From contig CAXIPT010000002.1 of NCBI GenBank assembly GCA_964030475.1, positions 16,428,749 through 16,492,748 of the forward strand: DNA of 64,000 nt, written 5' to 3'. Source of the DNA: Tethya wilhelma (Eukaryota > Porifera > Demospongiae > Tethyida > Tethyidae). The position numbers and the translations under genes are program-made. Below the pieces are notes generated by a model. It made no database searches, was not told the DNA's origin, and saw only the letters and a program-made list of their open reading frames with translations. Shown one piece after another: positions 36,301-47,903 of this stretch (positions within the stretch are counted from its first letter, which is position 1; every line of letters begins with the position of its first letter).

Positions 36301-38018
36301 TATATGCAGAAGGTCCATGCAAAGATACTGGGATATCAAAGCGATCATTTAGAGCATATTTTCTGCCATGTCCAATTGGCTTTAGGCTGACAGAGTCAGA
36401 GAGTAGTTGTGATTGTGATCCAAGTCTCAGACCTTTTATAACTACATGTTTCATAGAGAACACAACTCTCTTGAGAACTGGTGAGTTTTGGATCGATTCG
36501 GTCAACACTACCAATGCTTCAGGCTATCTCACATATTCTCACTGTCCATTTGATTACTGCTATCCACCAACAGAAGAAGTCTTGATCAATCTAAACATTT
36601 CTGCGGGCTCAGATACCCAGTGTGCTTACGATCACTCTGGAAAGCTTTGTGGAAAATGCAAACCAGGTTTCAGTCTCTCACTAGGAAGCACACACTGTAG
36701 AATATGTTCCAACTATTGGCTACTGATGCTTGTTGTTTTTGCGATAGCTGGCATAGTATTGGTAGCATTTCTCTTGATGCTGAATTTGACTGTAGCAATA
36801 GGAACAACCAGTGGACTGGTGCTCTATGCCAATATAATTGTCGTAAACCGTGAGGTCTTTCTACCGTTCAACAAAACAAACATACTTTCTGTGTTTGTAT
36901 CATGGCTGAATCTTGACTTTGGATTTGAAACTTGTCTTTATGATGGAATGGATGCTTATGTCAAAACATGGCTCCAATTTGCCTTTCCACTCTATATCAT
37001 ATTTCTTGTAGCCGCAATAATCATCATAAGCGACCAGTCAAACAGATTTGCTAGACTGTTTGTTGGTAGGAACCCTGTAGCAACACTGGCCACCCTCATT
37101 TTGCTCTCCTATACAAAACTTCTACGTGCCATCATTGCTGCACTGTCATTTGCTCAACTCACTTATCCTGATGGCTCAAAAGAGCTTGTCTGGTTAACCG
37201 ATGCTAATGTAGGTTATCTAAAAGGGAAGCACATTCCATTGTTTGTTTTTGCAGCTGTTACAGCTTTGGTTGGTACAGCATACACTCTTGTTCTCTTCAT
37301 TTGGCAATGGCTCATAAAGTATTCAAAAAAGACATTTCTCTTGACGTGGACAACCAACACAAAGCTTCTTGCCTTTATGGATGCTTATCATGCTCCGTAC
37401 AACAGTCACCATCGCTATTGGAATGGAATGTTATTTCTAATACGGTCATTACTTTATCTTGTGTATGCTGTGAACATTCTAGGAGATCCACGAGTCAATC
37501 TTGTCTCCATCATTTGTGCAATGGTGTTCCTTTTCGCCTTCTATGCAGCAATTCAACAAAAACCACTAAAATCCCATGTACTAAACTTGTTAGAACTTGC
37601 CAATTACTTCAATCTGACCATTTTCACGGCATTAACGTTTTACTTTAAGGACTCCCATGGAAATCAAGTTGTGTGGGCATACCTCTCAACTACTATAGCA
37701 TTGTTAATGTTCAGCACTATAGTCATTTATCACGCGTATAAATTTATTTCAAAGGATGGAAGGGAGAAGATCAACACAATTGTAAGACACCTCTTTAGTC
37801 GAGAGGCACACAATAGTACGACAGAACTACCTGACATAGTTCCAGAGCCTTTAGAAATGGAGCCTACTGTCACAGAAGTGGATGCAGACCCAAACCATCT
37901 CTCAAAGTTAGACACACTAGACTTTGATGGTGAAGATGCCTCAACAGCACCAGTACACAAAGAATTTCCTTACGATATTAATGGAGATGATACAAAACAA
38001 CTACTAACAACTGTTTAG
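33360..38018 (+). CDS. Large beta-helix receptor-like protein with multi-pass membrane core
   Basis: Intact single-exon frame of 1552 residues. A short signal peptide is followed by a right-handed parallel beta-helix region (about residues 190-785) with some 20 turns carrying GGAI, GGSI, GGGI or the related SGAI. These resemble the repeats of chlamydial polymorphic membrane proteins and other pectin-lyase-fold ectodomains. Next come the RVCFCH motif (about 895), a Cys-rich part, and the knot HSGKLCGKCKPGFSLSLG (about 1094-1111). About 9 membrane helices span about 1120-1460, with SWLNLDFG and LSYTKLLR. The cytosolic tail ends DTKQLLTTV, combining an acidic dileucine signal and a class I PDZ-type end. 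Many Asn-X-Ser/Thr sites fit an extracellular ectodomain. It is the fullest member here; ligand and activity are unknown. Confidence 0.85.
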   Translation: MMGKFGLLLVLTLICDISPKEYYLSPTSSIIGKYENTKAGLNTRVPSLNTDTSMTLLDTAPGRQVNDDPDTTLILQPGEYTTDTDMAFENMEYLAILVNASYYPAARITCLSSSGIRLSNIAEVYIAGIEIVGCVYNSITHIDRFTLANCSVIGNRLDETGFYLGQITTGHIERSNFSSCVGRTIVQPSEGYARGGGAIAIDVSDINIITCRFVENIAENGGSIFVVGSNISVVNSTFLHNKAHMNSRQDILSRSKGGSIALFSNSNITITDNSIFINNTAEQHGGALFASETDVTVHSSAFQSNSVSFWYGGAIYSEDGNVTLINSEFYNNSAASHGGAIAGTDTRFLILRGTIFSGNKADRGGGAISIEYSWIIIQESIFLSNRANDSGAISLSNINKIFRGAVIEKCDFLDNFAHDSGALGTEVSNVRIEDSNFMNNTAIGSGGAVGIGCEDNDCAVTFVNCVFLNNTAGNRGALDSEDANVTINSTRFFGNVASREGGAIAMIRTDTVLLNTTFAFNEAPRGGAIQAELGTIVSQDFLDIHNNIGNKGVIYVLNNPLYLRGNVTISYNLGSLFAFDNALFFQGHIVMMNNSYSTNFPSIQQGGAVTCFQSVLNFQQSSSTFSFNRAENGSGGAILAIESKINIYDDSLVIISNNSALSGGGIFTYQSEINSAGSLYLIGNIADDTGGAIHAVGGKINFYNDYIGPYEVIVQFRENFAKRGGGIYLELNSKLYIVKPDQECSWYSVLNHTNNICPNTERDRWFRLEFIDNSAFFGGAIYISDEDTSGTCTATPFRDYSVNSECFLQSLALHSVQNDALNLENVYFVNNFASIAGHAIFGSLLDRCKVSEFAEIFNKNEHLSPTSIDGVSYISNITNLKQEDIKLKISSDPVRVCFCHETRHNCTYEPPMIRVIKGQTFTVSIVAVDQVNNTVAATIHTLLSSQSGGLGEGQLIQTTTDNCSELSYTVFSPYDSEELFIYAEGPCKDTGISKRSFRAYFLPCPIGFRLTESESSCDCDPSLRPFITTCFIENTTLLRTGEFWIDSVNTTNASGYLTYSHCPFDYCYPPTEEVLINLNISAGSDTQCAYDHSGKLCGKCKPGFSLSLGSTHCRICSNYWLLMLVVFAIAGIVLVAFLLMLNLTVAIGTTSGLVLYANIIVVNREVFLPFNKTNILSVFVSWLNLDFGFETCLYDGMDAYVKTWLQFAFPLYIIFLVAAIIIISDQSNRFARLFVGRNPVATLATLILLSYTKLLRAIIAALSFAQLTYPDGSKELVWLTDANVGYLKGKHIPLFVFAAVTALVGTAYTLVLFIWQWLIKYSKKTFLLTWTTNTKLLAFMDAYHAPYNSHHRYWNGMLFLIRSLLYLVYAVNILGDPRVNLVSIICAMVFLFAFYAAIQQKPLKSHVLNLLELANYFNLTIFTALTFYFKDSHGNQVVWAYLSTTIALLMFSTIVIYHAYKFISKDGREKINTIVRHLFSREAHNSTTELPDIVPEPLEMEPTVTEVDADPNHLSKLDTLDFDGEDASTAPVHKEFPYDINGDDTKQLLTTV

Positions 38019-38181
38019 TTCAACTGAACTGAATTGAACATTATAATACCCTATAGCTGATTTTTAATGAAAGAGTAGCCTTAAACTCTGTAGCACTGTC
38101 AACACTGTAACAGTACTTTTAAGTAGATAGAAACTTGTGTGGTATGAAACTTTAAAGTTGTACACAATGTTTATTCTTTAT

Positions 38182-39115
38182 CATACGTACGGTAGTACGT
38201 ATAGTAGGAATGGGTCGAATGTCCCATAGACACAATACAAAATGTTGGTCACCATAAAAATCTAGTCAAACAAAATTAAACCTTCAAAGTTGTTCAGAGG
38301 CTCTCACCGACAGATTACCAACTGCATGCAAGGCCTAAAACTCACAAAAACTTTCTGCAGCACTCGTAGAGAGCGCTAGTGGGAAGCCACCATAGTGCCA
38401 TTTTTGTTCTTCTAACTTACTTACGTACGTACTTCCTAACTGACTTACTTGAAAAGCATTTCCAGAGAACCAGAATGTGTTGAGCCAACTTTGACAGCAC
38501 AAAGTAAGTTCTTTTCATAGGTACTACATTCCTTGATACTCGTTTTCATCATAAATAGGCCTAAACAAAAACTAGAAAGCTTTGAAACTTAGTGTATAAA
38601 TTCATGTACTACAATTCAGCCATCTTTGTGGGTAAAGTTCAAAGGTCATTAACCCACGTGGCATTATTATGCGCATGCGCATTAGCCTCCTCTAGCATAA
38701 TGCAGTGCTGCTACTCAAGCTTTTAGGAATGGGCAGTGCGGTAAAAAGTATTGGAACAAGGCATGGTCTCAATTTCGACACATGACTACTTCATTTTTAT
38801 GCCCAACTCTTGGCTGGCAGTCTAGTTTAAGTTAGATACCTGTCTGTTATAGTTTACTCCACTTCTTTAGTAGCCAAGTGATTAGCTACAGTACTGAGAA
38901 ATTTGAACCAATGCAAAGAATGATAAGCTATACATGTACGGTATTATTGTACAGATCATCGCAACACAACACTGATTCAGAAAATCTATATAAAGGATCA
39001 AGAATAAAAATGAAGTAGTCATGTGTCGAAATTGAGACCATGCCTTGTTCCAATACTTTTTACCGCACTGCCCATTCCTACACTATTTATTTTTTTAAAA
39101 TTTTTACTACTTGTA
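38182..39115 (+). mobile_element. 1-kb inverted-repeat element, copy 2
   Basis: Starts CATACGTACGGTAGTACG and ends TTTTTACTACTTGTA. Its right part is a foldback with arms near 38729-38800 and 39008-39080; the outer end of the left arm is missing compared with copies 1 and 3. It carries GCCATCTTTG, CCACGTGG and TGCGCATGCGCA (38670-38681). No transposase frame is visible. Confidence 0.75.
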
Positions 39116-39570
39116 ATATTATATGTATGCAAGTGTTATACATTGTAGTCATGAAATCAAGAGAGTCTGGTCAAGGAATGCTAGGTATGTATAAACACAC
39201 AAGGTACAGACTTACAGCACAGTCTGGCAGTGAATTTTGTCTATGTAAAAGTCACCACAACATAATTAAGTATTAATCAATCATTGATCTATATCCAATG
39301 TGAACAACATTTTAACACAATTAAATTTACAAGGCTCAGTGGCTCTTGGTCTTGGCCAGTTCTTTTATACAGAGTCCAACATTACATATACTGACAAATC
39401 AAAGTGATGCCGTTTCTCGACTACTTCTTACTACTACTACTATACACTACTGACTTGGCGTTTTAATGGCAGAAGTAACTGCATGGAATAATAGGACTAT
39501 AATAATTATATATATAACTTACTCTAAGCCATAAATATAAATTAATATGTAATAATACTTGGAATAATAT
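39116..39570. other. Spacer between two element copies, no gene seen
   Basis: AT-rich spacer of about 450 bases without a supported frame. Confidence 0.5.
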
Positions 39571-40575
39571 CATACGTACGGTAGTACGTATAGTAGGAAT
39601 GGGCCACATGTCTCATAGACCCAATACAAAATATGTATCCCCATAAAAATCTAGCAAAACAAAGTTAAGCCCTCAAAATTGCTCAAAGGCTCTTCCCAAC
39701 AGATTACCAACTGCTTGCAAGGCTTGAAACTCACAGAAACTTCACTGGACACTCGTAGAGAGCGCTAGTGGGAAGCCACAATACTGCCATTTTTGTTCTT
39801 CTAACGTACTTACGTACTTACGTACTAACTGACTTACTTGAACACGGTTTCCAGAGAACCAGAAGGTGCTGAGCGAACTTTGACAGCAGAAAGAAAGTCC
39901 TTTTCAAGGGAACTACGTTCCTTGATACTCGTTTTCATCACAAATATGCCTGAACAAAAACTAGAAAGCTTTGAAACTTAGCGTATAAATTCATGTACTT
40001 CAACGGTAGCAATCTTCTTGTCAGTAGAGTTCAAAGGTCATCATCCATCCAGTGCACGTGGCATTTAATGCGCATGCGCATTAATTACTCAAGCATTATG
40101 GCTGCTACTCAAGCTTTTTGTAGGGACTAACCAGTCTCTAACAGTCTTCACACTGTAGTGTGTTCAAAAAAAGTGAATGAACAAGTAGTAAAAATTTCAA
40201 AAAAATAAGGACTGTAGGAATGGGCAGTGGTGTAAAAAGTATTGAAACAAGGTATGTCTCAATTTCGGGCACATGACTACTTCATTTTTTTGTGTTCAAG
40301 TCATGGCCAGTATAATCTAATCCTTCCTGCTTATTCCACTATTTAGCCAAGTGATAAGATTGGCAAGATTTTGAACCATGCATTAGTATTGTGATATTGT
40401 TGGTGATAATATCATCTACAAGTGATTCACAACATTCCACGACAAAAAATTGAGGGATCAAAAATGAAAATGAAGTAGTCATGTGCCCGAAATTGAGACA
40501 TACCTTGTTTCAATACTTTTTACACCACTGCCCATTCCTACAGTCCTTATTTTTTTGAAATTTTTACTACTTGTA
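39571..40575 (+). mobile_element. 1-kb inverted-repeat element, copy 3
   Basis: Same ends as copy 2 and nearly the same length as copy 1 (1005 versus 1007 bp). The complete foldback has arms near 40175-40290 and 40465-40575. TGCGCATGCGCA is at 40069-40080. It is in the same orientation as copy 2, 455 bases downstream. Confidence 0.75.
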
Positions 40576-40926
40576 GAATTATAAAGTTAACATAAATAAA
40601 CATTCAACTGAAGATTGCAATCCAGAGAACAGTACAAATGCATGGAGACTATATTGATAACAATGCCATGGTAACTTCAAACTCAATTATTAAACTTTTA
40701 GGCTATGTAAATTAGATGACTAATATGGCTCATTGCATTCTTATTCACAAAAGTCATGTCTTTTAATACTATTCAAAACCAAACAACAGCTGCTAACAGT
40801 TACACTAGCCACACCTTTTACGATGGAACCAAGACCCTGACAGAGCACACAAACACAATCATAGTTATTCAGTTTTTCGTGAAGATTGTTGGAGTGGAAC
40901 ACCAGCAGGATCATGATAGGCTGAAA

Positions 40927-43900
40927 ATGATCAAGTTGAAAATTTTCTTAACAGTTTGCTTGATCGTAGGAAGTGTGATAACACAGTATCATGCTGTCCC
41001 AGATACAGTAGACCCTTCGAGTCTTTGCTATCCACCAGAAAACTTCACTAATGGAGTAGTCCTTCCACTGAGAGATTACTATCACATTGGCCATGCTATT
41101 GATTTTGAATGTGAGGATGGATTTGACTTGGAAGGAGAGACGTGGACCGTCTGTGTGTACAACACTACAACAGCAACAGCTCACTGGCATTTCGAGATAC
41201 CCCATTGCAACCGTAAGTTAAACAATAAACAACAAAATACTGAATGTTTCAGCAACAAAACTACCACCTCGAAGGATTATGGAGAATATGGGATTGAATT
41301 CTTCTGAATGCATAAATTCCTATAGCATAATTTATATAATCCATCAATCAGACCAGCTACTAAAAATTCCAAGTAGAGTACTCTGTCAGGGAAAGCCTGG
41401 GAACAAGGCTATCCAGCTATATAAAACCAGTCACATAGCTGGTGACCATGTCACACACAGAACACAGTCACATGTCAATTGAATGATGGTCAATTGTGCA
41501 TACAAACAACTTTTGCAATTACCTCATAACAGGTAGAGGTTTGAATTGTACACACCTTTATGCACCAAGAAATGGCATGGTACACGTGGTGGGATACACA
41601 ACTGGGTCACTGGCCAACTACAGCTGTGTTGAGGGCTACAAATTAGTTGGAGTAAACACTAGAGTATGCCTATCCAATGGTGAATGGTCAGACAGTGAGC
41701 CAGCATGCAATGGTAGGTATGTATTATCGCACCATTTACATCAAGTTGAGTCTATTGTTGTTTCTATAACACTAGCGGTTACATGTCCACACCTTACTCC
41801 ACCAAAGAATGGGGCCGTTTATCAAAGTGGGAGCAATCCTGGAGCGACGGCAAACTATTCATGTGATGCTGGATTCACACTGAGCGGAAATGAAGTCAGG
41901 ACATGTACAGAAGAGTGTAAGTGGTCCGGAAGTGTACCATCTTGCATAAGAAATGGTGAGACTCAATAATCATGACCACTACTTTCATCAAGTAACCACC
42001 AATTAATTTTTTGTACTTTATGTGTCTAGTGATACAGTGTCCCTACCTGGAAAATCCACCTAATGGTAGCGTTCACATCACGGGCAGCACTCCGGGATCA
42101 ACGGCAATCTATACCTGTAATGAATATTTTGTGCTAGTTGGAGCAAACTCCAGAGTGTGTGAATACAATGGCCAATGGAGTGGAAACCAGCCTGAATGCA
42201 CCCGTAAGAGAATAGACAGATAGTTAACATAATATAGGTTTGTAGAAATGATATCAGGTCCTATTTAATTTACTCTAAAATGCATACTAAAACAGCTTGC
42301 AGGTGTCCTGCCCTTGAACATCCAGTCTATGGTACAGTCATACAAAGTGGTGACACCCCAGGCTCCAGAGGTGACTATCAATGTGATGCAGGATTCTTTG
42401 TAGTTGGTGTGACCAGTAGAGTCTGTAAGGAAAACTGCTCATGGTCAGCAGAGGCACCTACTTGCATGCGTAAGGCAAATGGTATTATATGCATAGATAT
42501 ATACTTGAAGCATTTTACTACAATACTGTAACAACAGCATTCAAGTGCCCTAATCTTGAGAATCCAGAGAATGGTATTGTTAATCATTTTGGCAACACGT
42601 ACGGCTCAAAAGCTGAGTACAAGTGTTCCATTGGATTTGTACTGGTTGGTGTAACAGTGAGAAAATGTCAAGTAAATGGATCATGGAGTGAAAGTGCACC
42701 AATATGCTCACGTAAGACTTACAACACTGACATGTAACATAAGCATGAACAATGAAGATGTAACTTGGTATGCAAGATTACTTCCTCAGCATGTAGATGC
42801 TCCAATCTTGAAAATCCAACACATGGTGTGGTTTATAAAACTGGTGCTATTCTGGGATCTAGAGCACACTATGTTTGTAACGATGGTTACAGACTGGTCG
42901 GTTTAGCTTGGAGAGATTGCTCCAACACATGTCAGTGGACTGGATATGCTCCACAATGCATAGGTATAGCTAGAAATACATTAAATTTTGTATTCTAATG
43001 TTACATAGCTCCATGCACTTCTGATACAGCAATAAAGTGTCCAATTCTTGAGAATCCTGGCAATGGTAGTGTGAACGCGACTGGTGATACACCTGGTTCT
43101 AGAGCAGAATATCTGTGCAACAGTGGATTTTTACTTTCTGGAACAAACTTAAGACACTGCCTATCAGATGGTACTTGGACTGATGAAGCACCGATCTGTA
43201 CACGTAAGCTAGGGGCTTGATAGTACTACATGCAGTTGAGAATATTATGATGTACTCTTCTTCTTCTTCTTCACTGTATGATATGCTGCTTTCCATAGCA
43301 TGTGTGTGTCCACATCTCTCTGGGCCTGACTATGGTACGGCAAGTACAAACGGGTACACAGTTGGATCTATAGCTTATTATGGCTGTAATGTTGGGTTCA
43401 AACTTTATGGAAATGCAATGAGAACTTGCTCCCGTGAATGTGTTTGGACAGACAGCACACCCATCTGCATACGTAAGTGCACTACCATACTTTGTGTTTG
43501 TTAGAATGCGAGTATTTTTTCAAATCACTTTTCCATCTTTGCCATTATTATCCATTTCCAGCTATTGTTTGTCCACAACTTGAGAGCCCTAAAAATGGTA
43601 GAGTCACTTCAAACGGCTATGTTCTCCACTCAAAAGCCAACTATTCTTGTAACAATGGGTATAAATTAGTTGGAACAGCAACAAGAGTGTGTCAGGAAGA
43701 TGGACATTGGACAGAGCAGGCACCGACATGCTCACGTAAGGGGTACAATATCATTTCATAACCCAGAATGATTGACAAGCAGCATGCTATGCAATTTAAA
43801 TCATTCATGCAGCAACAACATGCCAGTGTCCTCATCCAATGGTTCCCAAGTCAGGCAGTGTACACGTGTATGGATATGCTCCCAGATCACTAGTCAAGTA

Positions 43901-46900
43901 CTCCTGTAATAGTGGATACAAACTAGATGGTAATGTATACCGACTTTGTCAAGCAAACTGTCAATGGACAGGAAGAGCACCAACATGCCTCTGTAAGAAT
44001 AATGTAGGCATGCAATCAGATAATAGTATTGTTGACAATATTATTTTAATGCTATTTCCAGCTCCTTCGTGTCCTGACCTTGAATCACCTCAAAACGGAA
44101 GAGTGCTAAAAACAGGAATTAAAACAGGCTCAACTGCCTTCTACATATGCAACAAGGGTTTTGAACTGGTAGGGGTTATAAGAAGAACATGTCTGGAAAA
44201 TGGAAAATGGAGTGGAGTAGACACAAAGTGCACATGTAAACTCATAACTATACCATCTTCATTTGCTGCATTTGGGATGATAAATGGCATACACTCCATT
44301 TTATTCAGCATGTAGCTGTCCACAATTGGCTTCTCCAGCAAATGGTGGTATAGATCCAGATGGCTACACTCCTGGGTCAGTTGTTACTTATACTTGCAGT
44401 TATGGATTCAAGCTGGTGGGTATCACAAAGAGAAACTGCCAAACTAACTGCCAATGGAGTGGAAATCCACCTATTTGTACTCGTATGTACATACATGTAT
44501 ACTAAAACCTTTCCTGATAGCAATAAACGGTCTTCATAACATATATTTCACAACTTTATTGCATAGCAATCACATGTCCACAACTTAATGCCCCCAACAA
44601 TGGATCCCTTTATACAACTGGTATTACTCCGGGATCAATGGCTGAGTATCAGTGCAACAACAACTTCATCCTGGAAGGAGCACAATCAAGACAATGTCAA
44701 ACAAGTGGACAGTGGACTCTGACAGAGCCCGAGTGTAGACGTAAGTGAACTAGATACATGTACAATCAATTTCTTGAAGTCAACAAACTGATACAATATT
44801 TGTGCACTCTCTAGCCTGCAAATGTCCCACAGTTCAAGATCCAGAACATGGCACAGTGATAAGCAACAGCAACATACTTGGCTCAACTGTACATTACAGA
44901 TGTAGCAATGGTTTCAAAATACTAGGAGTATCTTGGAGAATTTGTTCTGATGGATGTCAGTGGACTGACAGTCCACCTATATGCATACGTAAGAAGCTGA
45001 TCCAGATAACTTTAATATAATAAAAATTTTCTTTTCAAATATCATAGCAATACATTGCCCAACTCTTGGCAATTTACCGTATGGAAGTGTTCATGAGAAT
45101 GGTACAATTTTTGGATCAGTGGCTACGTATTCGTGCAATATTGGCTACACGATCATCGGAGGAACACAAAGACAGTGTCTAACCAATGGACAGTGGAGTG
45201 GAAAAGCACCGCAGTGTCTCCGTAAGGCAGTACAACAACAACAAATTGTAGTTATGCCGCAAGACAAAGTACATAGTCACAATATTTTCCCCATGCACAT
45301 ACAGCATGTAACTGCCCTGATCTTAACTCTCCAAGCTATGGTAGTGTATACGTTAATGGCTTAAGCTCAGGATCAACAGCACACTACACCTGTAGAGAGG
45401 GCTACAAACTGGAAGGAGTAACATACAGGATATGCCAACAAAACTGTCAGTGGTCACACAAAGCACCTGTTTGTAAACGTGAGTTAATGATGATAGCTCA
45501 CACAATTTTCAATATTGGATTATATATCCCGATCTACACAATGTCATTAACAAACATCACCAATCATTGACTTCTCATATAATTAGCTCAACCATGCCCA
45601 GAGGTACAAGATCCAGCATACGGGAATGCTATCATAACTGGAACACTACCAGGTTCAAAAGCATACTACTATTGCAACAAGGGATACAAAATATATGGAC
45701 CACAGTGGAGAATGTGTCAATCAAATGGACAGTGGAATGGAGATGAAACAATTTGTATCCGTAAGAAAAATACTACTCACATGCACCCATAATATTATAC
45801 ACTTTACTTACCACTTGTTATCATCATTACAATAATAGCAATCACATGTCCAATATTGGAGCCTCCTACTTATGGCAGTGTGCAAGTGAGTGGCTTCACT
45901 TTTTCATCAACAGCTAACTACGGATGTGATAGTGGGTTCAAGCTAGTTGGAAACAAACAAAGAACTTGTCAGGAAAATGAGGTGTGGTCTGGAAAAAAGC
46001 CAACTTGCACTCGTAAGACATGGAGTATACGAATTGGAACTTTATGGTAGAATTTCATTATCATACCAACTCAATACAGGTATCACATGCCCAATTCTGA
46101 AGAGTCCACAGAATGGAGTTGTGAATACAAATAGCAATATTCCTGGAGCAATTGCTCAATACCATTGTAATGAGGGATACAAGTTGACAGGGCCAGCACA
46201 AAGGACATGCCAACAAGATGGAAACTGGAATGACAACCCTCCTACATGCACATGCATGTATGAACGCTCTCTTAGTATAATATTAACACTAACAACAAGA
46301 TTAAAACTGCCTAATCCTCACACAGTTTTACAGTGTGCCAATCTTAAAAATCCACAAAATGGAATTGTTCGTGTCGGTGGTACAGGCATGGGATCAACTG
46401 CCAACTATTCATGCAACACAGGCTTTAAGCTAATAGGAGCTGCATGGAGGAAATGTCAGAGTGATGGAAAATGGAGTGAAGCACCTCCAATATGCCAAGG
46501 TATAATCACACACACACACACAACAAGTAGAGTATTGAGTATCCTCTCATTCATACTAAGCTACATAATTATACACTATAGCTGTTTGCATGAAATGATG
46601 AAATGTTCTTACTTATAGCCATCAGATGTCCTAACCTGGCTCACCCAAGCTCAGGCAGTGTTTACGTACAGGGCAACAATCCTGGATCGTTAGCAGAGTA
46701 TAGGTGCAATGATGGGTACAACTTGATTGGCACCAAGACAATACAATGCCAGACAAGTGGACAATGGAGTGGAAGTGCACCAGTTTGTCAAAGTACATTT
46801 AACTTTCTATGACTATTTTCCCTTGTACAAAGTTAGCTTTCAATGCACATGTACTTATCAATGCAACAGTTGTCAAATGTCCAAGACCAAAAGATCCTAC

Positions 46901-47312
46901 CAATGGACGAGTTGTCACAAATGGTCTAACAATGGGATCATCAGCAGACTATTACTGCAACAATGGATACAACTTGGTCGGTGAGGCTTGGAGGAAATGT
47001 CAGAATAATGGGCAATGGAAAGGGCATGAACCCACTTGTAAAAGTGAGTTTTAATATTTTAAAATTAATTCTGAGAGCATTTTTAATTCCTAGCATACTT
47101 TAACTATAGAAGTGAACTGTGGGCACCTACAACATCCCAACCATGGATATGTAAACTACGGACAAACAACCTTTGGTTCAAGAGCATACTACTCTTGTTA
47201 TGGTGGATATGCACTTTCTGGGGGCAATGTTGATCGCATATGTCAAGCAGATGGCTACTGGTCGGGAGTGATGCCTTACTGCACTCGGCAAAAACTGCCA
47301 TATCACTACTAA
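40927..47312 (+). CDS. Secreted protein of 24 sushi (CCP) domains, gene S4
   Basis: Predicted 1444 residues. Exons: 40927-41212, 41533-41712, 41776-41955, 42030-42203, 42296-42469, 42538-42711, 42790-42963, 43030-43203, 43299-43472, 43562-43735, 43813-43992, 44062-44235, 44309-44482, 44567-44740, 44815-44988, 45048-45221, 45305-45478, 45587-45760, 45839-46012, 46080-46253, 46326-46499, 46619-46792, 46870-47043, 47110-47312. An in-frame ATG at 40756 exists, but 40927 begins a good signal peptide (MIKLKIFLTVCLIVGSVI) just before the CYPP domain, as in S1-S3. All exons are phase 1-1 and nineteen are 174 nt. From exon 5 to exon 17, odd exons have six Cys (extra CxCP near the start plus a Cys before the conserved Trp) and even exons have four. 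Intron 20 has a GC donor. There is no membrane anchor, so it is likely a long secreted rod-like binder. Confidence 0.85.
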
Positions 47313-47903
47313 TAGATTACTTTAAGATGTAACATTACACAGGATGGCCTAAGTAATAGACTTGCATGTGGCTTTTAAACTGAATATAGACTATATACTG
47401 GTTCATCACAATTAACCGAACTGCAAATCAATATTCCACTCAAGTATTACAAAATTTAATTATGCATGTAGATTGTGTGCAAAAACTTCTCTAGGGAAGT
47501 CTACAGCTACAGTCTATAGGAATGCATTGCATTTCTGCTTCTATTCACACCATGTAATGAAACATTGCACAATTGATCTAACAATAATTTATCACGTAGT
47601 ACTAAAGTATGTGTGCTCAGGGAGTTCAGGACATTATCTTGTATACAGTTCCTTCATACCCATGACATTATTACTTGTAACAAGTATAAAAAACATTAGA
47701 AATGTAATGCAAACATAGGAATGGCCAAATCGTAAAAAAAGTGAGCAAACAAGATAGGAATGGTTGTCAAATGGAGCGAGTTCATTTCACTGTGTCACCT
47801 TATGTTCATATCCCTACTGAGCTCAATGACATTGTAGACACAGGAATCTACAATGACATGACTTTCCTTACATTGTAGACACAGGAATTTACATATGACA
47901 TGA
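47313..47903. other. Intergenic sequence with a short tandem duplication
   Basis: No gene seen. At 47829-47911 a unit of about 41 bp, containing ACATTGTAGACACAGGAAT, occurs twice. The second copy runs into the truncated start of the GHL15-like pseudogene, so the duplication may mark the break that removed its N-terminus. Confidence 0.55.

Noticed and set aside
40756..40926. Upstream in-frame ATG of S4
   Set aside because: It would bury the hydrophobic signal peptide 57 residues inside the protein; the ATG at 40927 matches the layout of S1-S3.
7009..47312. CRISPR-like array suggested by regularly spaced similar units
   Set aside because: The repeated units are 174-nt protein-coding sushi exons with splice sites, not short repeats with unique spacers.
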